Positions 1-6,502 of a stretch of DNA of 6,784 bases are shown here, piece by piece. The translations under genes were made by a program, and so were the position numbers. The notes under the pieces were generated by a model, which searched no databases, was not told the origin of the DNA, and was given only the letters and a program-made list of their open reading frames with translations. The stretch's first letter is position 1; every line of letters starts with the position of its first letter. Source of the stretch: Dehalococcoidia bacterium (lineage in GTDB: Bacteria > Chloroflexota > Dehalococcoidia > E44-bin15 > DAOWNJ01); assembly GCA_030642645.1 (NCBI GenBank), contig DAOWNJ010000053.1:1-6784 (forward strand), written 5' to 3'.

Positions 1-420
1 ATCACTGCGAGAGAAACTACTTTCAGAGAATGGTTTATCAGCTTTGAACAGGAGCGGCGGGAAGAACAGAATAAACCTGAAGACGAGCGTGACCCCGACT
101 GGATTCGGTATCAGGAAAAGACGCTCCAAGCGGTTGACAGTAAAGACTCCATCGAGTTTCGTCACAAGATGTTAATGACCTCCTTCTTATTATACTATCC
201 TGAGCTTGAACCCCTTGACGAACAGCGCACCTTTACAGAAGAGCAACGCATCACAATTTTCAGGAAATATAACGGCATCTGCCAAGGTTGTGGGAAGGAG
301 ATTAAGTGGGGCGAGTTTCACGCTGATCATGCAGTCCCATTCAATAAGGGGGGTAAAACAACCGTAGCTAACGGTCAGCTTTTGTGTGCAGCTTGCAACC
401 TGGCAAAGGGTGCAAAGTGA
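1..420 (+). CDS. HNH endonuclease, C-terminal part (5' end outside window)
   Basis: The frame is open from base 1 to the TGA at 418-420, giving 139 residues with no start of its own needed, so this is the tail of a longer protein. An ATG at 169 is internal and not a convincing start. The last 50 residues form a compact HNH nuclease fold: zinc-type pairs C94-x2-C97 and C129-x2-C132, the catalytic HADH motif (H107, D109, H110), a GGKTT turn and the conserved N124 and N133. HNH domains of this kind cut DNA with a single metal ion. The upstream portion is charged and helical (FREWFISFEQERR near the start). A C-terminal HNH preceded by FTEEQR-type sequence is typical of DUF262/GmrS-like proteins and of some restriction and anti-phage nucleases, but the diagnostic N-terminal domain is outside the window, so that assignment is inference. 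Base composition is lower in GC than the genes downstream. Confidence 0.85.
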   Translation: MTARETTFREWFISFEQERREEQNKPEDERDPDWIRYQEKTLQAVDSKDSIEFRHKMLMTSFLLYYPELEPLDEQRTFTEEQRITIFRKYNGICQGCGKEIKWGEFHADHAVPFNKGGKTTVANGQLLCAACNLAKGAK

Positions 421-914
421 GGATAAGTCAGGAGGAAATTTGTGCTATGTTAGATAGAGCAAGTAGAAGTTGCGATTTTGATTTTTCAGACGAGGCCATA
501 CATGAACTTGCTGCGTCTATCCTTTTAAGCAAAGAGGACGCTGAGATTTTGCTTACGCAGGGCAAATACTCCTATAAGGTCAAAGGCGGAGAGGATGGGT
601 ATCTTTGTTATCGAAAAGGCAACCGTGAATGGGTTTTGGTAGCCAATTGGTGTTTCTATGGTCTCTATATCGTTGTTCGATATAGAAAGCCAATGTGGCT
701 GAGGCCGATGTATAGGAGCTTATTTAACCAAATGAATTTTACCTCGGTTACCTTCTGCGATAGCAGTATCGAATTGGTTGGAACAGATGGAGAAATCCTG
801 AGAAGCAGGAGGTTCCGTCTCAGCCCTCCTTTTGCTCTTGAAGGAGTTATGACTGACAAGTTTGGCTATTCCCAGCAGAAGGTGGAAGACCTTAAGCTAA
901 AATTGGGCATTTAG
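417..914 (+). CDS. Hypothetical protein, coupled to the HNH gene
   Basis: I do not recognise this protein. From GTG 417 it is 165 residues. That start overlaps the HNH stop as GTGA (417-420), the usual arrangement for translational coupling, with a weak AAAGGG at 405-410. Two other starts are possible: GTG 384, and ATG 447, which has a strong AGGAGG at 430-435 but a long 11-nt spacing. The N-terminal third is helical and acidic (ISQEEICAMLDRAS, then SDEAIHELAASILLSKEDAEILL). The middle (residues about 51-96) looks like beta hairpins and holds an uncharged, aromatic stretch (WVLVANWCFYGLYIVV, 72-87) that could be a buried strand or, less likely, a membrane segment. The C-terminus is basic then amphipathic. 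There is no catalytic motif I can name. Its GC content matches the HNH gene rather than polX, suggesting the two travel together, perhaps as nuclease and partner or immunity protein. That role is speculative. Confidence 0.6.
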   Translation: MRISQEEICAMLDRASRSCDFDFSDEAIHELAASILLSKEDAEILLTQGKYSYKVKGGEDGYLCYRKGNREWVLVANWCFYGLYIVVRYRKPMWLRPMYRSLFNQMNFTSVTFCDSSIELVGTDGEILRSRRFRLSPPFALEGVMTDKFGYSQQKVEDLKLKLGI

Positions 915-925
915 ATGAAATTACC

Positions 926-2428
926 ATGAAAAACACCGCCGTCGCCAAGGTATTTCAGGACATCGCTGACCTCCTTGAGCTCAAGGGGGAGAACCAGTTC
1001 AAGATACGCGCCTATCAGAAGGCAGCACGCGCCATTGAGCACCTCCCCAAGGAGATAGAGATCATACTTGAGGAGGGGGTTGACCTGAAAAGTATCCCCG
1101 GCGTTGGGGAGGCCATCGCCAGGAAGACAGCGGAGCTTGTAAATACAGGCAAGCTGGGCTACTACGAGGAGCTCCGCTCCGAGTTCCCCGATGGGATAAG
1201 CACCCTTCTCGATGTCCCCGGTATCGGCCCGAAGACTGCGCTGTCGCTATCTCAGGAGCTCGGAGTAAAATCGATAGATGAGCTGGAGCAGGCCATCAAT
1301 GAGGGGAGGGTGGCTCGCTTATTTCGCATGGGGGAGAAGACCGCAGATAACCTCCTTCACCAGATCCAGGCTTTGAGGAGAAAGGACCAGCGCATCCCCA
1401 TTGGAGAGGCACTCCCCATCGTTGAAGACATAATGTCTGCCCTGAAGCCCTGCCCCGGGCTTCATAACCTCACCGCTGCGGGCAGCCTTCGCCGCTTCAG
1501 GGAGACTGTCGGGGACATCGATATAATGGGAACTGCCGATGATGGGGAGGGGGTTATTCAAACATTTATCCAGCTCCCCCAGGTAAAGGAGGTCCCGCTT
1601 AAAGGGACGACGAAGGCGAGCGTGATCGTCTCCGGAGGGCTTCAGGTTGACCTCCGAATGGTGGAGCACGATTGCTTCGGCTCAACACTACAGTATTTCA
1701 CCGGCTCCAAGCAGCATAACATCAACCTGAGGGAGAGAGGACATCGTCAGGGGCTAAAGCTTAGCGAATATGGGATCACTATCCTGGATAGCGGGATTAT
1801 AGAGAAGATGCCCACCGAAGAGGCATTTTATGAAAGGCTGGGGCTACAGTTCATCCCACCTGAGCTGAGGGAGGGGCAGTATGAGATAGAGGGCGCCGAG
1901 ATGGGGGCTATCCCCAGGCTAATCGAGACAGCAGATATAAGGGGGGACCTCCATGTCCACACCGATTGGAGCGATGGGCATAACTCCATTGAGGATATGG
2001 CCCTTGCCGCTAAGGCCCTCGGCTATAGGTATATCGCCATCACCGATCATTCGGGGGGGAGGGGCATCGCCCATGGGCTGGATGAGGAGAAGGTAAGGGC
2101 GCAGATAGCAGAGATAGGGAGGATTAACCGTAGCCTGGATAACCCCCATATCTTCACCGGGATAGAGGTAGATATTCGAGCAGATGGAAGCCTTGACCTC
2201 CCCGATGAGATATTGAGTGAGCTTGACATCGTCATCGCTGCAGTCCACTCCGCTATGGGCCAGGATGAGGCTCGGATGACCCAGAGGGTCATCCGAGCCT
2301 TGAGGAATCCAAATGTAGATGTCTTGGCACACCCAACATGCCGCCTCCTGGGGAGAGGGAGCCGATTAATCTTGATATGGAGCAAATCTTCCGAGCTGCA
2401 TTGGAGACAAATACCGTCCTTGAGATAA
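926..2428 (+). CDS. polX: DNA polymerase X family with PHP domain, N-terminal 5/6 (frameshifted)
   Basis: Bacterial PolX fills short gaps during DNA repair, and its PHP domain supplies 3'-5' exonuclease or AP-endonuclease-type activity. Domains in order: an N-terminal 8-kDa-like helical region (FKIRAYQKAARAIEHLP, 25-41); helix-hairpin-helix motifs at 57-67 (IPGVGEAIARK) and 97-106 (VPGIGPKTAL); the polymerase palm with GS at 186-187, catalytic GDID (D197, D199) and the third aspartate in VDLR (D242); then the PHP domain with H343 and H345 in DLHVHTDWSDG, ITDHS (372-376), E414, H441 and H469. Family-like sequence stops at LLGR (residue 477). The last 23 residues are out of frame, and the true continuation is in the -1 frame. 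Joined, the two parts give about 574 residues, close to B. subtilis PolX (about 570). The start fits the family N-terminus, but there is no good Shine-Dalgarno before it. It follows the hypothetical gene by 11 bp. Confidence 0.93.
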   Translation: MKNTAVAKVFQDIADLLELKGENQFKIRAYQKAARAIEHLPKEIEIILEEGVDLKSIPGVGEAIARKTAELVNTGKLGYYEELRSEFPDGISTLLDVPGIGPKTALSLSQELGVKSIDELEQAINEGRVARLFRMGEKTADNLLHQIQALRRKDQRIPIGEALPIVEDIMSALKPCPGLHNLTAAGSLRRFRETVGDIDIMGTADDGEGVIQTFIQLPQVKEVPLKGTTKASVIVSGGLQVDLRMVEHDCFGSTLQYFTGSKQHNINLRERGHRQGLKLSEYGITILDSGIIEKMPTEEAFYERLGLQFIPPELREGQYEIEGAEMGAIPRLIETADIRGDLHVHTDWSDGHNSIEDMALAAKALGYRYIAITDHSGGRGIAHGLDEEKVRAQIAEIGRINRSLDNPHIFTGIEVDIRADGSLDLPDEILSELDIVIAAVHSAMGQDEARMTQRVIRALRNPNVDVLAHPTCRLLGRGSRLILIWSKSSELHWRQIPSLR

Positions 2429-2649
2429 ATGCCATGCCATCAAGGCTCGACCTCAAGGATATTCATGCCTTCGGGGCGAGAGAAATGGGGATAAACCTTA
2501 TCATCAGCACCGATGCCCACAGCACAGAGCATCTGGATTACATGCGCTTTGGGGTTGGGGTGGCGAGGAGGGGCTGGTGCGAGGCGAGGCATATATTGAA
2601 CACCAGGCCGCTTAGTGAGGTGAAGGCATTTCTCAAACATAAGCATTAG
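2338..2649 (+). CDS. polX: PolX C-terminal PHP fragment (displaced by frameshift)
   Basis: This frame opens with an ATG at 2338, but the part that resembles PolX begins at about 2356 (REPINLDMEQIF). It carries the rest of the PHP domain: LEINAMPSRLDL, then ISTDAHS (D59 and H61 in fragment numbering, the last metal-ligand motif), then MRFGVGVARRGW and the usual short C-terminal helix. It is the direct continuation of the preceding reading frame, one base out of register. Reading LLGR followed by REP restores the family sequence exactly. An independent start here is unlikely to be biologically meaningful, since ATG 2338 lies inside upstream coding sequence and has no clear ribosome binding site. 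The natural reading is one gene, 926-2649, with a single-base deletion or a sequencing error. Confidence 0.85.
   Translation: MPPPGEREPINLDMEQIFRAALETNTVLEINAMPSRLDLKDIHAFGAREMGINLIISTDAHSTEHLDYMRFGVGVARRGWCEARHILNTRPLSEVKAFLKHKH
2348..2361 (+). other. polX: Single-base frameshift site in polX
   Basis: The upstream frame reads CTG GGG AGA (L-G-R, to 2356) and then loses similarity; the -1 frame reads AGG GAG CCG (R-E-P, from 2356) and gains it. The site is a purine-rich run, GGGGAGAGGGAG. An ancestral CTGGGGAGGAGGGAGCCG minus one G gives exactly the observed bases, so loss of one G is the simplest explanation. No classic X-XXY-YYZ slippery heptamer is in the right phase. Confidence 0.85.
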
Positions 2650-2652
2650 GAG
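2648..2652 (+). promoter_or_regulatory. Ribosome binding site overlapping the polX stop
   Basis: AGGAG lies 5 nt before ATG 2658 and only 2 nt before ATG 2655, which favours 2658 as the start of the next gene. The polX stop TAG (2647-2649) forms the first part of the site, so a ribosome terminating on polX sits on the downstream start. This suggests translational coupling. Confidence 0.7.
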
Positions 2653-2657
2653 CCATG

Positions 2658-3374
2658 ATGCCAAAGGTCGAGAGACAGCCTCAAGTGCCCTGCCAGTTTA
2701 ATCCCGCCGGCGACAGAGAGGCAATCGAGCACCTCAAGAACTCCATCGCTCAAGGGAAGCACTGGTATATTGCCCTCCTTGAGGCTATCAGGCTTTGGGC
2801 TTCTCCTGAGGAGAACTATAACGGGCGTAACTATCGCTATCTCATCTCCGGCGAGGCATTTGACTGGCTTCTCCTTGGCGAGCGCCTCTTAAAGGAGGTT
2901 GATAGCCTCCTTCCTGAGGAGGAAAGGGATGACCTGCTCTTCTTCGGGAAGCCACCCATTGAGCTAACAAGTGATGAGTTCCGCGACCTCATCGGCAGCG
3001 CAAAGCACCATACCCATCTCAATTACCTGTACGGGGTTTCAGTTGAGGAGGCCCTTATCCTCGCTGTGGAGGAGGAGGTGAGAAAGGAGCGCCGAGCCTT
3101 TGGCTACCTGGGTGAAGAGTATATTATTGATGAGGTCTACAAGCGCATCTATGGGGAGGGTCAGGAGAAATTACTCAGGAAATTCAGGGGAGAAAAAGGC
3201 TATCCCCAGCGCAAATCTACCACAATCTCTGAACTGAAAGAATTCACCTACTGGCTATTCAGGTATCGCCTGGAGAAGTGCGACAAGGCCAGGGTTGCCA
3301 GCGATACCAGGAAGGCGCTGGATGAATTCAGGCGTCAACAGGCATTGAAGGAGCGTCGAGGGATGGAGATTTAG
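2658..3374 (+). CDS. Conserved-looking hypothetical protein, highly charged and helical
   Basis: I do not recognise the family. From ATG 2658 the protein is 238 residues; ATG 2655, one codon earlier, is the alternative. It has no signal peptide or membrane segment, so it is probably cytosolic. Visible segments (numbered from 2655) are REAIEHLKNSIAQGKHWYIALLEAIRLW (21-48), GEAFDWLLLGERLLKEVDSLLPEEER (66-91), a histidine patch KHHTH (117-121), an acidic helix VEEALILAVEEEVRKERR (130-147), and a basic C-terminal half ending in coiled-coil-like KALDEFRRQQALKERR. Codon use and GC match polX and valS, so it appears native to the genome. It is coupled to polX through the shared TAGGAG and may take part in the same repair function, but only position supports that. 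Its stop TAG (3372-3374) overlaps the convergent valS stop. Confidence 0.8.
   Translation: MPKVERQPQVPCQFNPAGDREAIEHLKNSIAQGKHWYIALLEAIRLWASPEENYNGRNYRYLISGEAFDWLLLGERLLKEVDSLLPEEERDDLLFFGKPPIELTSDEFRDLIGSAKHHTHLNYLYGVSVEEALILAVEEEVRKERRAFGYLGEEYIIDEVYKRIYGEGQEKLLRKFRGEKGYPQRKSTTISELKEFTYWLFRYRLEKCDKARVASDTRKALDEFRRQQALKERRGMEI
3371..3374. other. Overlapping stop codons of convergent genes
   Basis: The bases TTAG hold TAG (3372-3374) for the plus-strand hypothetical gene and, on the other strand, TAA (3373-3371) for valS. No intergenic space exists, so any transcription terminator must lie inside the opposing coding sequence. I saw no clear hairpin plus T-tract near here. Confidence 0.9.
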
Positions 3375-6046
3375 CCAAGCTCGGCAAGCCTTTGCCTCAG
3401 CCTTTCCACTTTGTCTTTACGAGCGATGAGCTTCTCCCTTTCCCTTTCCACGATGTTTGCCGGTGCCCTGGAGAGGAAATTATCATCCCTAAGCTTACCC
3501 TCAAGGCGGGCGATTTCACCCTCGCCCCCTCTCATCTCCTTCTCAAGGCGTTTCCTCTCCGCTCCGGGGTCAAATAGCCCCCCTCTGGGGAGTATCACCT
3601 CAACCCCTCTGTAGACCATAAATGCCCCTACCTCCTCTGCCGCTATCTCGTGCCCTTCCCAGTTGTCTAAAATAGTCAGGGGGCGCACCCGTGCTAGGGT
3701 CTCGATAGCCTGATGCTCGAGCTCGAAGCAAGGCCTCATCTCACCAGCGCTGACTATCGCCTCAATCCACTTCGCCGGCTCAACCCGGTGCTCCGCTCGG
3801 GCATTCCTGATGGCGCGGACGATCTCTATGACCGATTCCATCTCCTCCTCAGCCTGGGGGTCAAAGAGTCTTTCATCTAGAGTGGGATAAGGGGCAATCG
3901 TGATAGAATCTGGCCTTCCCTCATCGGGCAGGTGTGAGGCCAGGTTTTGCCATATCTCCTCGGTTACAAAGGGCATAAAGGGGTGGAGAAGGCGAAGGGA
4001 GGTCTCCAGGACATGGACGAGAATGGGGAGTGGGGAGGGGGGGGGAAAACGAAGACGGATCTTTGCTATCTCGATATACCAATCGCAGAACTCCCCCCAG
4101 AGGAAATCGTGTATCTGCCTCTCGGCCTCTCCAAACTGGAAGTCCTCAAGGAGCTTATCAACATTTGCCACCAGATGGTTCAGTCGGCTCAATATCCAGC
4201 GGTCCTCAGAGGGAAGGGGCTCCCCAATGGCGGGGACAGGCTCACCCCCTTCCTCGATGCTTGTTATTACGAACCTGGCAGCATTCCATAGCTTGTTGGC
4301 GAAATTACGGCCTGCTTCAAGCTTGGGTGCCCCCAGCTTTACATCGTTACCGGGGGCGGTGCCTGTGGATATAGCAAATCTCAGGGCGTCGGTCCCATAG
4401 CTCTCTATGGCCTCGATAGGACTAATTGCGTTTCCCTTGACCTTGCTCATCTTCTCGCCCTTCTCATCCCTCAAAAGCCCGTGGAGATATACAGTATGGA
4501 AGGGGACCTCCCCTGTATTCTCAAGACCCATCATCACCATCCTGGCCACCCAGAAAAACAGGATGTCATATCCTGTTTCCATAACCGTCGTTGGATAGAA
4601 ATACTTAAGGTCATCGGTCTTTTCGGGCCAGCCGAGGGTGGAGTGGGGCCAAAGGGCTGAGCTGAACCATGTATCAAGGACATCGGGGTCCTGATGTATA
4701 TTTGAAGAGCGGCAGTGGGAGCAGAATCCTGGCTCCTCAATAGACACGCTCACCCCTCCGCAGTCATCGCAGTACCAGACAGGTATCCTGTGTCCCCACC
4801 AGAGCTGACGGCTGATGCACCAGTCACGGATATTCTCCAGCCAGTTAAGATAGACCCTGGTGAAACGCTCAGGGATGATGGTTATCCGACCCCGAACAAC
4901 TGCATCTATAGCCCTTGCCGCAAGGGGGGCTATCCTGACAAACCATTGTTTGCTTGCTATAGGCTCGATGATAGCCCCGCACCGGCAGCAATGGCCTACA
5001 GAGTGTGGGTATGGCTCAACCTTCACTAAAAATTTATGCTCATCCAGGTCTTTTAATATCTTCTCGCGGCATTCGAAGCGGTCGAGCCCCCTATACTTTG
5101 GGCCGGCATTCTCGTTCATCGTCCCATCCGGGTTGAGTATATTTACCAGGGGGAGGCTATGGCGCTGGCCTACCTCGAAATCAATAGGGTCATGGGCCGG
5201 GGTTATCTTCAGAGCCCCGGTCCCAAAGGAGGGGTCAACCGCGCTATCGGCAATGATGGGTATCTCACGCCCCAGCTCTGGAAGGACCACCCTTCTTCCC
5301 ACCAACCCGTTGAATCTGGGGTCATCGGGATTTACCGCCACCGCTGTGTCACCGAGGATGGTCTCGGGCCTGGTAGTTGCAATAGTGATAACCCCCTTTT
5401 CGTTCTCTTCGGCGAGGGGGTAGCGGACATAATACAGGTAGCTGGGCACCTCTTCATGCTCAACCTCAAGTTCAGAGAGGGCGGTTGCGCATCTAGGGCA
5501 CCAGTTGATGATGCGCTCCCCTCGATAGATAAGACCTTTTTCATAGAGATTGACGAAGGTGGTGCGCACCGCCAGTGATGGCCCCTCATCCAGGGTGAAT
5601 CGCTCCCTTGTCCAGTCACATGAGGCTCCCAGCCTCTTATGCTGCTCGGCGATAGCGCCCCCGTATTTTCCCATCCACTGCCACATCCGCTCCAGGAACC
5701 CATCTCTCCCCAATTCATGGCGGGTCAGGCCTTCCTGGGCGATGAGCTGCTCCACCATTACCTGGGCGGCGATTCCGGCATGGTCGATACCGGGGAGCCA
5801 TAGGGTTGGCTCCCCCCTCATCCGATGCCACCTGACCATGATATCCTCTAGTGTAGTGGTGAGGGCGTGGCCCAAATGAAGCTCACCGGTTACATTCGGG
5901 GGGGGCATGATGATGACGAAAGGCTTCTTTTCGGGGTCAATCTTCGGGGTAAAATAGCCCCTCTCCATCCAGAACTGGTATATCCTCTGCTCGACCTCTT
6001 TTGGGTTGTAGGCTTTGGGCATCTGAGATAGGTTTTGTGACGCCAT
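3371..6046 (-). CDS. valS: Valyl-tRNA synthetase
   Basis: Class Ia aminoacyl-tRNA synthetase that charges tRNA-Val with valine in the cytoplasm and hydrolyses mischarged Thr-tRNA. It is full length (891 residues, normal for bacterial ValRS). Signatures in order: PPPNVTGELHLGH with the HIGH-type motif HLGH (57-60); NWCPRC (C183, C186); editing (CP1) domain with TTRPET (224-229), GDTAVAVNP (232-240) and the conserved D286 of TPAHDP; Cys pairs C353/C356, C426/C429 and C442/C445, probably structural zinc sites; DVLDTWFSSALWP (455-467); ETGYDILFFWVARM (490-503); the catalytic KMSKV (532-536), where ValRS-type enzymes vary the last Ser; anticodon-binding helices with LLHPFMPFVTEEIWQ (686-700); and a C-terminal coiled coil (about 828-890) as expected for ValRS rather than IleRS. 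ATG 6046 has AAGGA 3 nt upstream; ATG 6022 has no such site. It lies 59 bp after the GerW gene on the same strand. Confidence 0.98.
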   Translation of the reverse strand: MASQNLSQMPKAYNPKEVEQRIYQFWMERGYFTPKIDPEKKPFVIIMPPPNVTGELHLGHALTTTLEDIMVRWHRMRGEPTLWLPGIDHAGIAAQVMVEQLIAQEGLTRHELGRDGFLERMWQWMGKYGGAIAEQHKRLGASCDWTRERFTLDEGPSLAVRTTFVNLYEKGLIYRGERIINWCPRCATALSELEVEHEEVPSYLYYVRYPLAEENEKGVITIATTRPETILGDTAVAVNPDDPRFNGLVGRRVVLPELGREIPIIADSAVDPSFGTGALKITPAHDPIDFEVGQRHSLPLVNILNPDGTMNENAGPKYRGLDRFECREKILKDLDEHKFLVKVEPYPHSVGHCCRCGAIIEPIASKQWFVRIAPLAARAIDAVVRGRITIIPERFTRVYLNWLENIRDWCISRQLWWGHRIPVWYCDDCGGVSVSIEEPGFCSHCRSSNIHQDPDVLDTWFSSALWPHSTLGWPEKTDDLKYFYPTTVMETGYDILFFWVARMVMMGLENTGEVPFHTVYLHGLLRDEKGEKMSKVKGNAISPIEAIESYGTDALRFAISTGTAPGNDVKLGAPKLEAGRNFANKLWNAARFVITSIEEGGEPVPAIGEPLPSEDRWILSRLNHLVANVDKLLEDFQFGEAERQIHDFLWGEFCDWYIEIAKIRLRFPPPSPLPILVHVLETSLRLLHPFMPFVTEEIWQNLASHLPDEGRPDSITIAPYPTLDERLFDPQAEEEMESVIEIVRAIRNARAEHRVEPAKWIEAIVSAGEMRPCFELEHQAIETLARVRPLTILDNWEGHEIAAEEVGAFMVYRGVEVILPRGGLFDPGAERKRLEKEMRGGEGEIARLEGKLRDDNFLSRAPANIVEREREKLIARKDKVERLRQRLAELG
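4037..4045. repeat. Nine-base G homopolymer (poly-C in valS sense)
   Basis: Nine consecutive G on the plus strand lie within valS and read as Pro codons in RFPPPSPLP (residues 666-674). Sequence on both sides fits ValRS in the same frame, so the run is in register here. A second run of eight G lies at 5898-5905, in the PPPN part of the HIGH region. Such runs are prone to slippage or to sequencing error. Confidence 0.8.
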
Positions 6047-6049
6047 CAG

Positions 6050-6054
6050 TCCTT
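6050..6054 (-). promoter_or_regulatory. Ribosome binding site of valS
   Basis: On the minus strand AAGGA precedes ATG 6046 by 3 nt. The spacing is short but it is the only candidate nearby and it decides the start over ATG 6022. The 59-bp gap (6047-6105) holds no terminator-like hairpin, no T-box-sized leader and no clear promoter, so read-through from the upstream gene is likely. Confidence 0.5.
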
Positions 6055-6105
6055 ATTACTTTGCCATTCTTCCTGCGATGGGAGTCTCTTTAAAAAACAC
6101 TGCCG

Positions 6106-6489
6106 CTATTTTTCTGGGGCCTCTTTGCGCCGGCGAAACCTCCTCGCTATCACCAATGCAGCGACAATCCCACCAATTACCATGGGGAGCATCATGGCGA
6201 GAGCAGGAGGCTGAGCCCTGGCCTCCTTTACCGTCAGGGGGATAAATCTCACCTCGTCCTCGCTTACTAGGAGGAAGCCCACTGGCTCGGTGCCACCACC
6301 GCCGCCGGCGCCACTTCCGCCCGCTCCCTCTTTGTCCTTCCCCTCACCGGCGCCAAGGCCATAGCCTACCTTGGCAATAGGGATGAGGGTCTTGCCGAAG
6401 ACGGTCAACGGCTCTCCATAGACCATTTTAATATCGGCAGCGGTCTTGAAGCCTTCCATCAACGATTTCACAGTCTCTTCCACGGACAT
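6106..6489 (-). CDS. GerW/YtfJ-family protein with C-terminal membrane anchor
   Basis: The 127-residue protein matches the spore protein YtfJ/GerW family (Pfam Spore_YtfJ type) in layout: an N-terminal helix ETVKSLMEGFK; KMVYGEPLTVFGKTLIPIAKV-like core (21-41); VGYGLGAGEG; a glycine-rich loop GAGGSGAGGGGG (55-66); then the second core strand set PVGFLLVSEDEVRFIPL (69-85). In Bacillus GerW is needed for dipicolinic-acid-dependent spore germination, but homologues are common in bacteria that do not sporulate, where the role is unknown. Here the core is followed by a hydrophobic segment (about 95-115, ALAMMLPMVIGGIVAALVIA) and then basic RRFRRRK, consistent with a single C-terminal transmembrane helix and positive residues on the cytoplasmic side. 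ATG 6489 has AGGAG 8 nt upstream. It begins 11 bp after coaBC ends and is followed by valS, so the three probably form one transcript. Confidence 0.85.
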   Translation of the reverse strand: MSVEETVKSLMEGFKTAADIKMVYGEPLTVFGKTLIPIAKVGYGLGAGEGKDKEGAGGSGAGGGGGTEPVGFLLVSEDEVRFIPLTVKEARAQPPALAMMLPMVIGGIVAALVIARRFRRRKEAPEK

Positions 6490-6497
6490 AACTTAAT

Positions 6498-6502
6498 CTC
6501 CT
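6498..6502 (-). promoter_or_regulatory. Ribosome binding site overlapping the coaBC stop
   Basis: Minus-strand AGGAG lies 8 nt before ATG 6489. The coaBC stop TAG (6503-6501) runs straight into it, reading TAGGAG, the same arrangement as at the polX junction at 2647-2652. This points to coupled translation of coaBC and the GerW-family gene. Confidence 0.75.

Noticed and set aside
169..420. Stand-alone 83-aa HNH protein starting at ATG 169
   Set aside because: The frame is open back to base 1 with protein-like sequence and there is no ribosome binding site before 169, so the gene extends beyond the left edge.
2348..2361. Programmed -1 frameshifting in polX
   Set aside because: No in-phase slippery heptamer of the usual form, and known PolX genes are single-frame. 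Slippage of one Gly codon on GGGG is possible but would put Glu where the family has Arg. A one-base deletion is simpler.
1319..2385. Several open frames on the minus strand under polX (for example 1319-1669, 1919-2332, 2047-2385)
   Set aside because: They lie opposite a clear PolX coding sequence, have no recognisable motifs and no ribosome binding site; they are by-products of its codon use.
3900..5879. Long plus-strand open frames opposite valS (for example 3900-4400, 4860-5423, 5159-5578)
   Set aside because: valS is unambiguous across its whole length, and these translations are low-complexity Ser/Pro/Arg-rich sequences without family features.
6056..6067. Three-codon frame (Met-Ala-Lys-stop) upstream of valS on the minus strand, preceded by AGGA
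   Set aside because: Too short to separate from chance, and it has no valine codons, so it does not resemble an attenuator leader peptide.
6047..6105. T-box leader or terminator between the GerW gene and valS
   Set aside because: The gap is only 59 bp, too short for a T-box, and I found no stable hairpin followed by a T-run.
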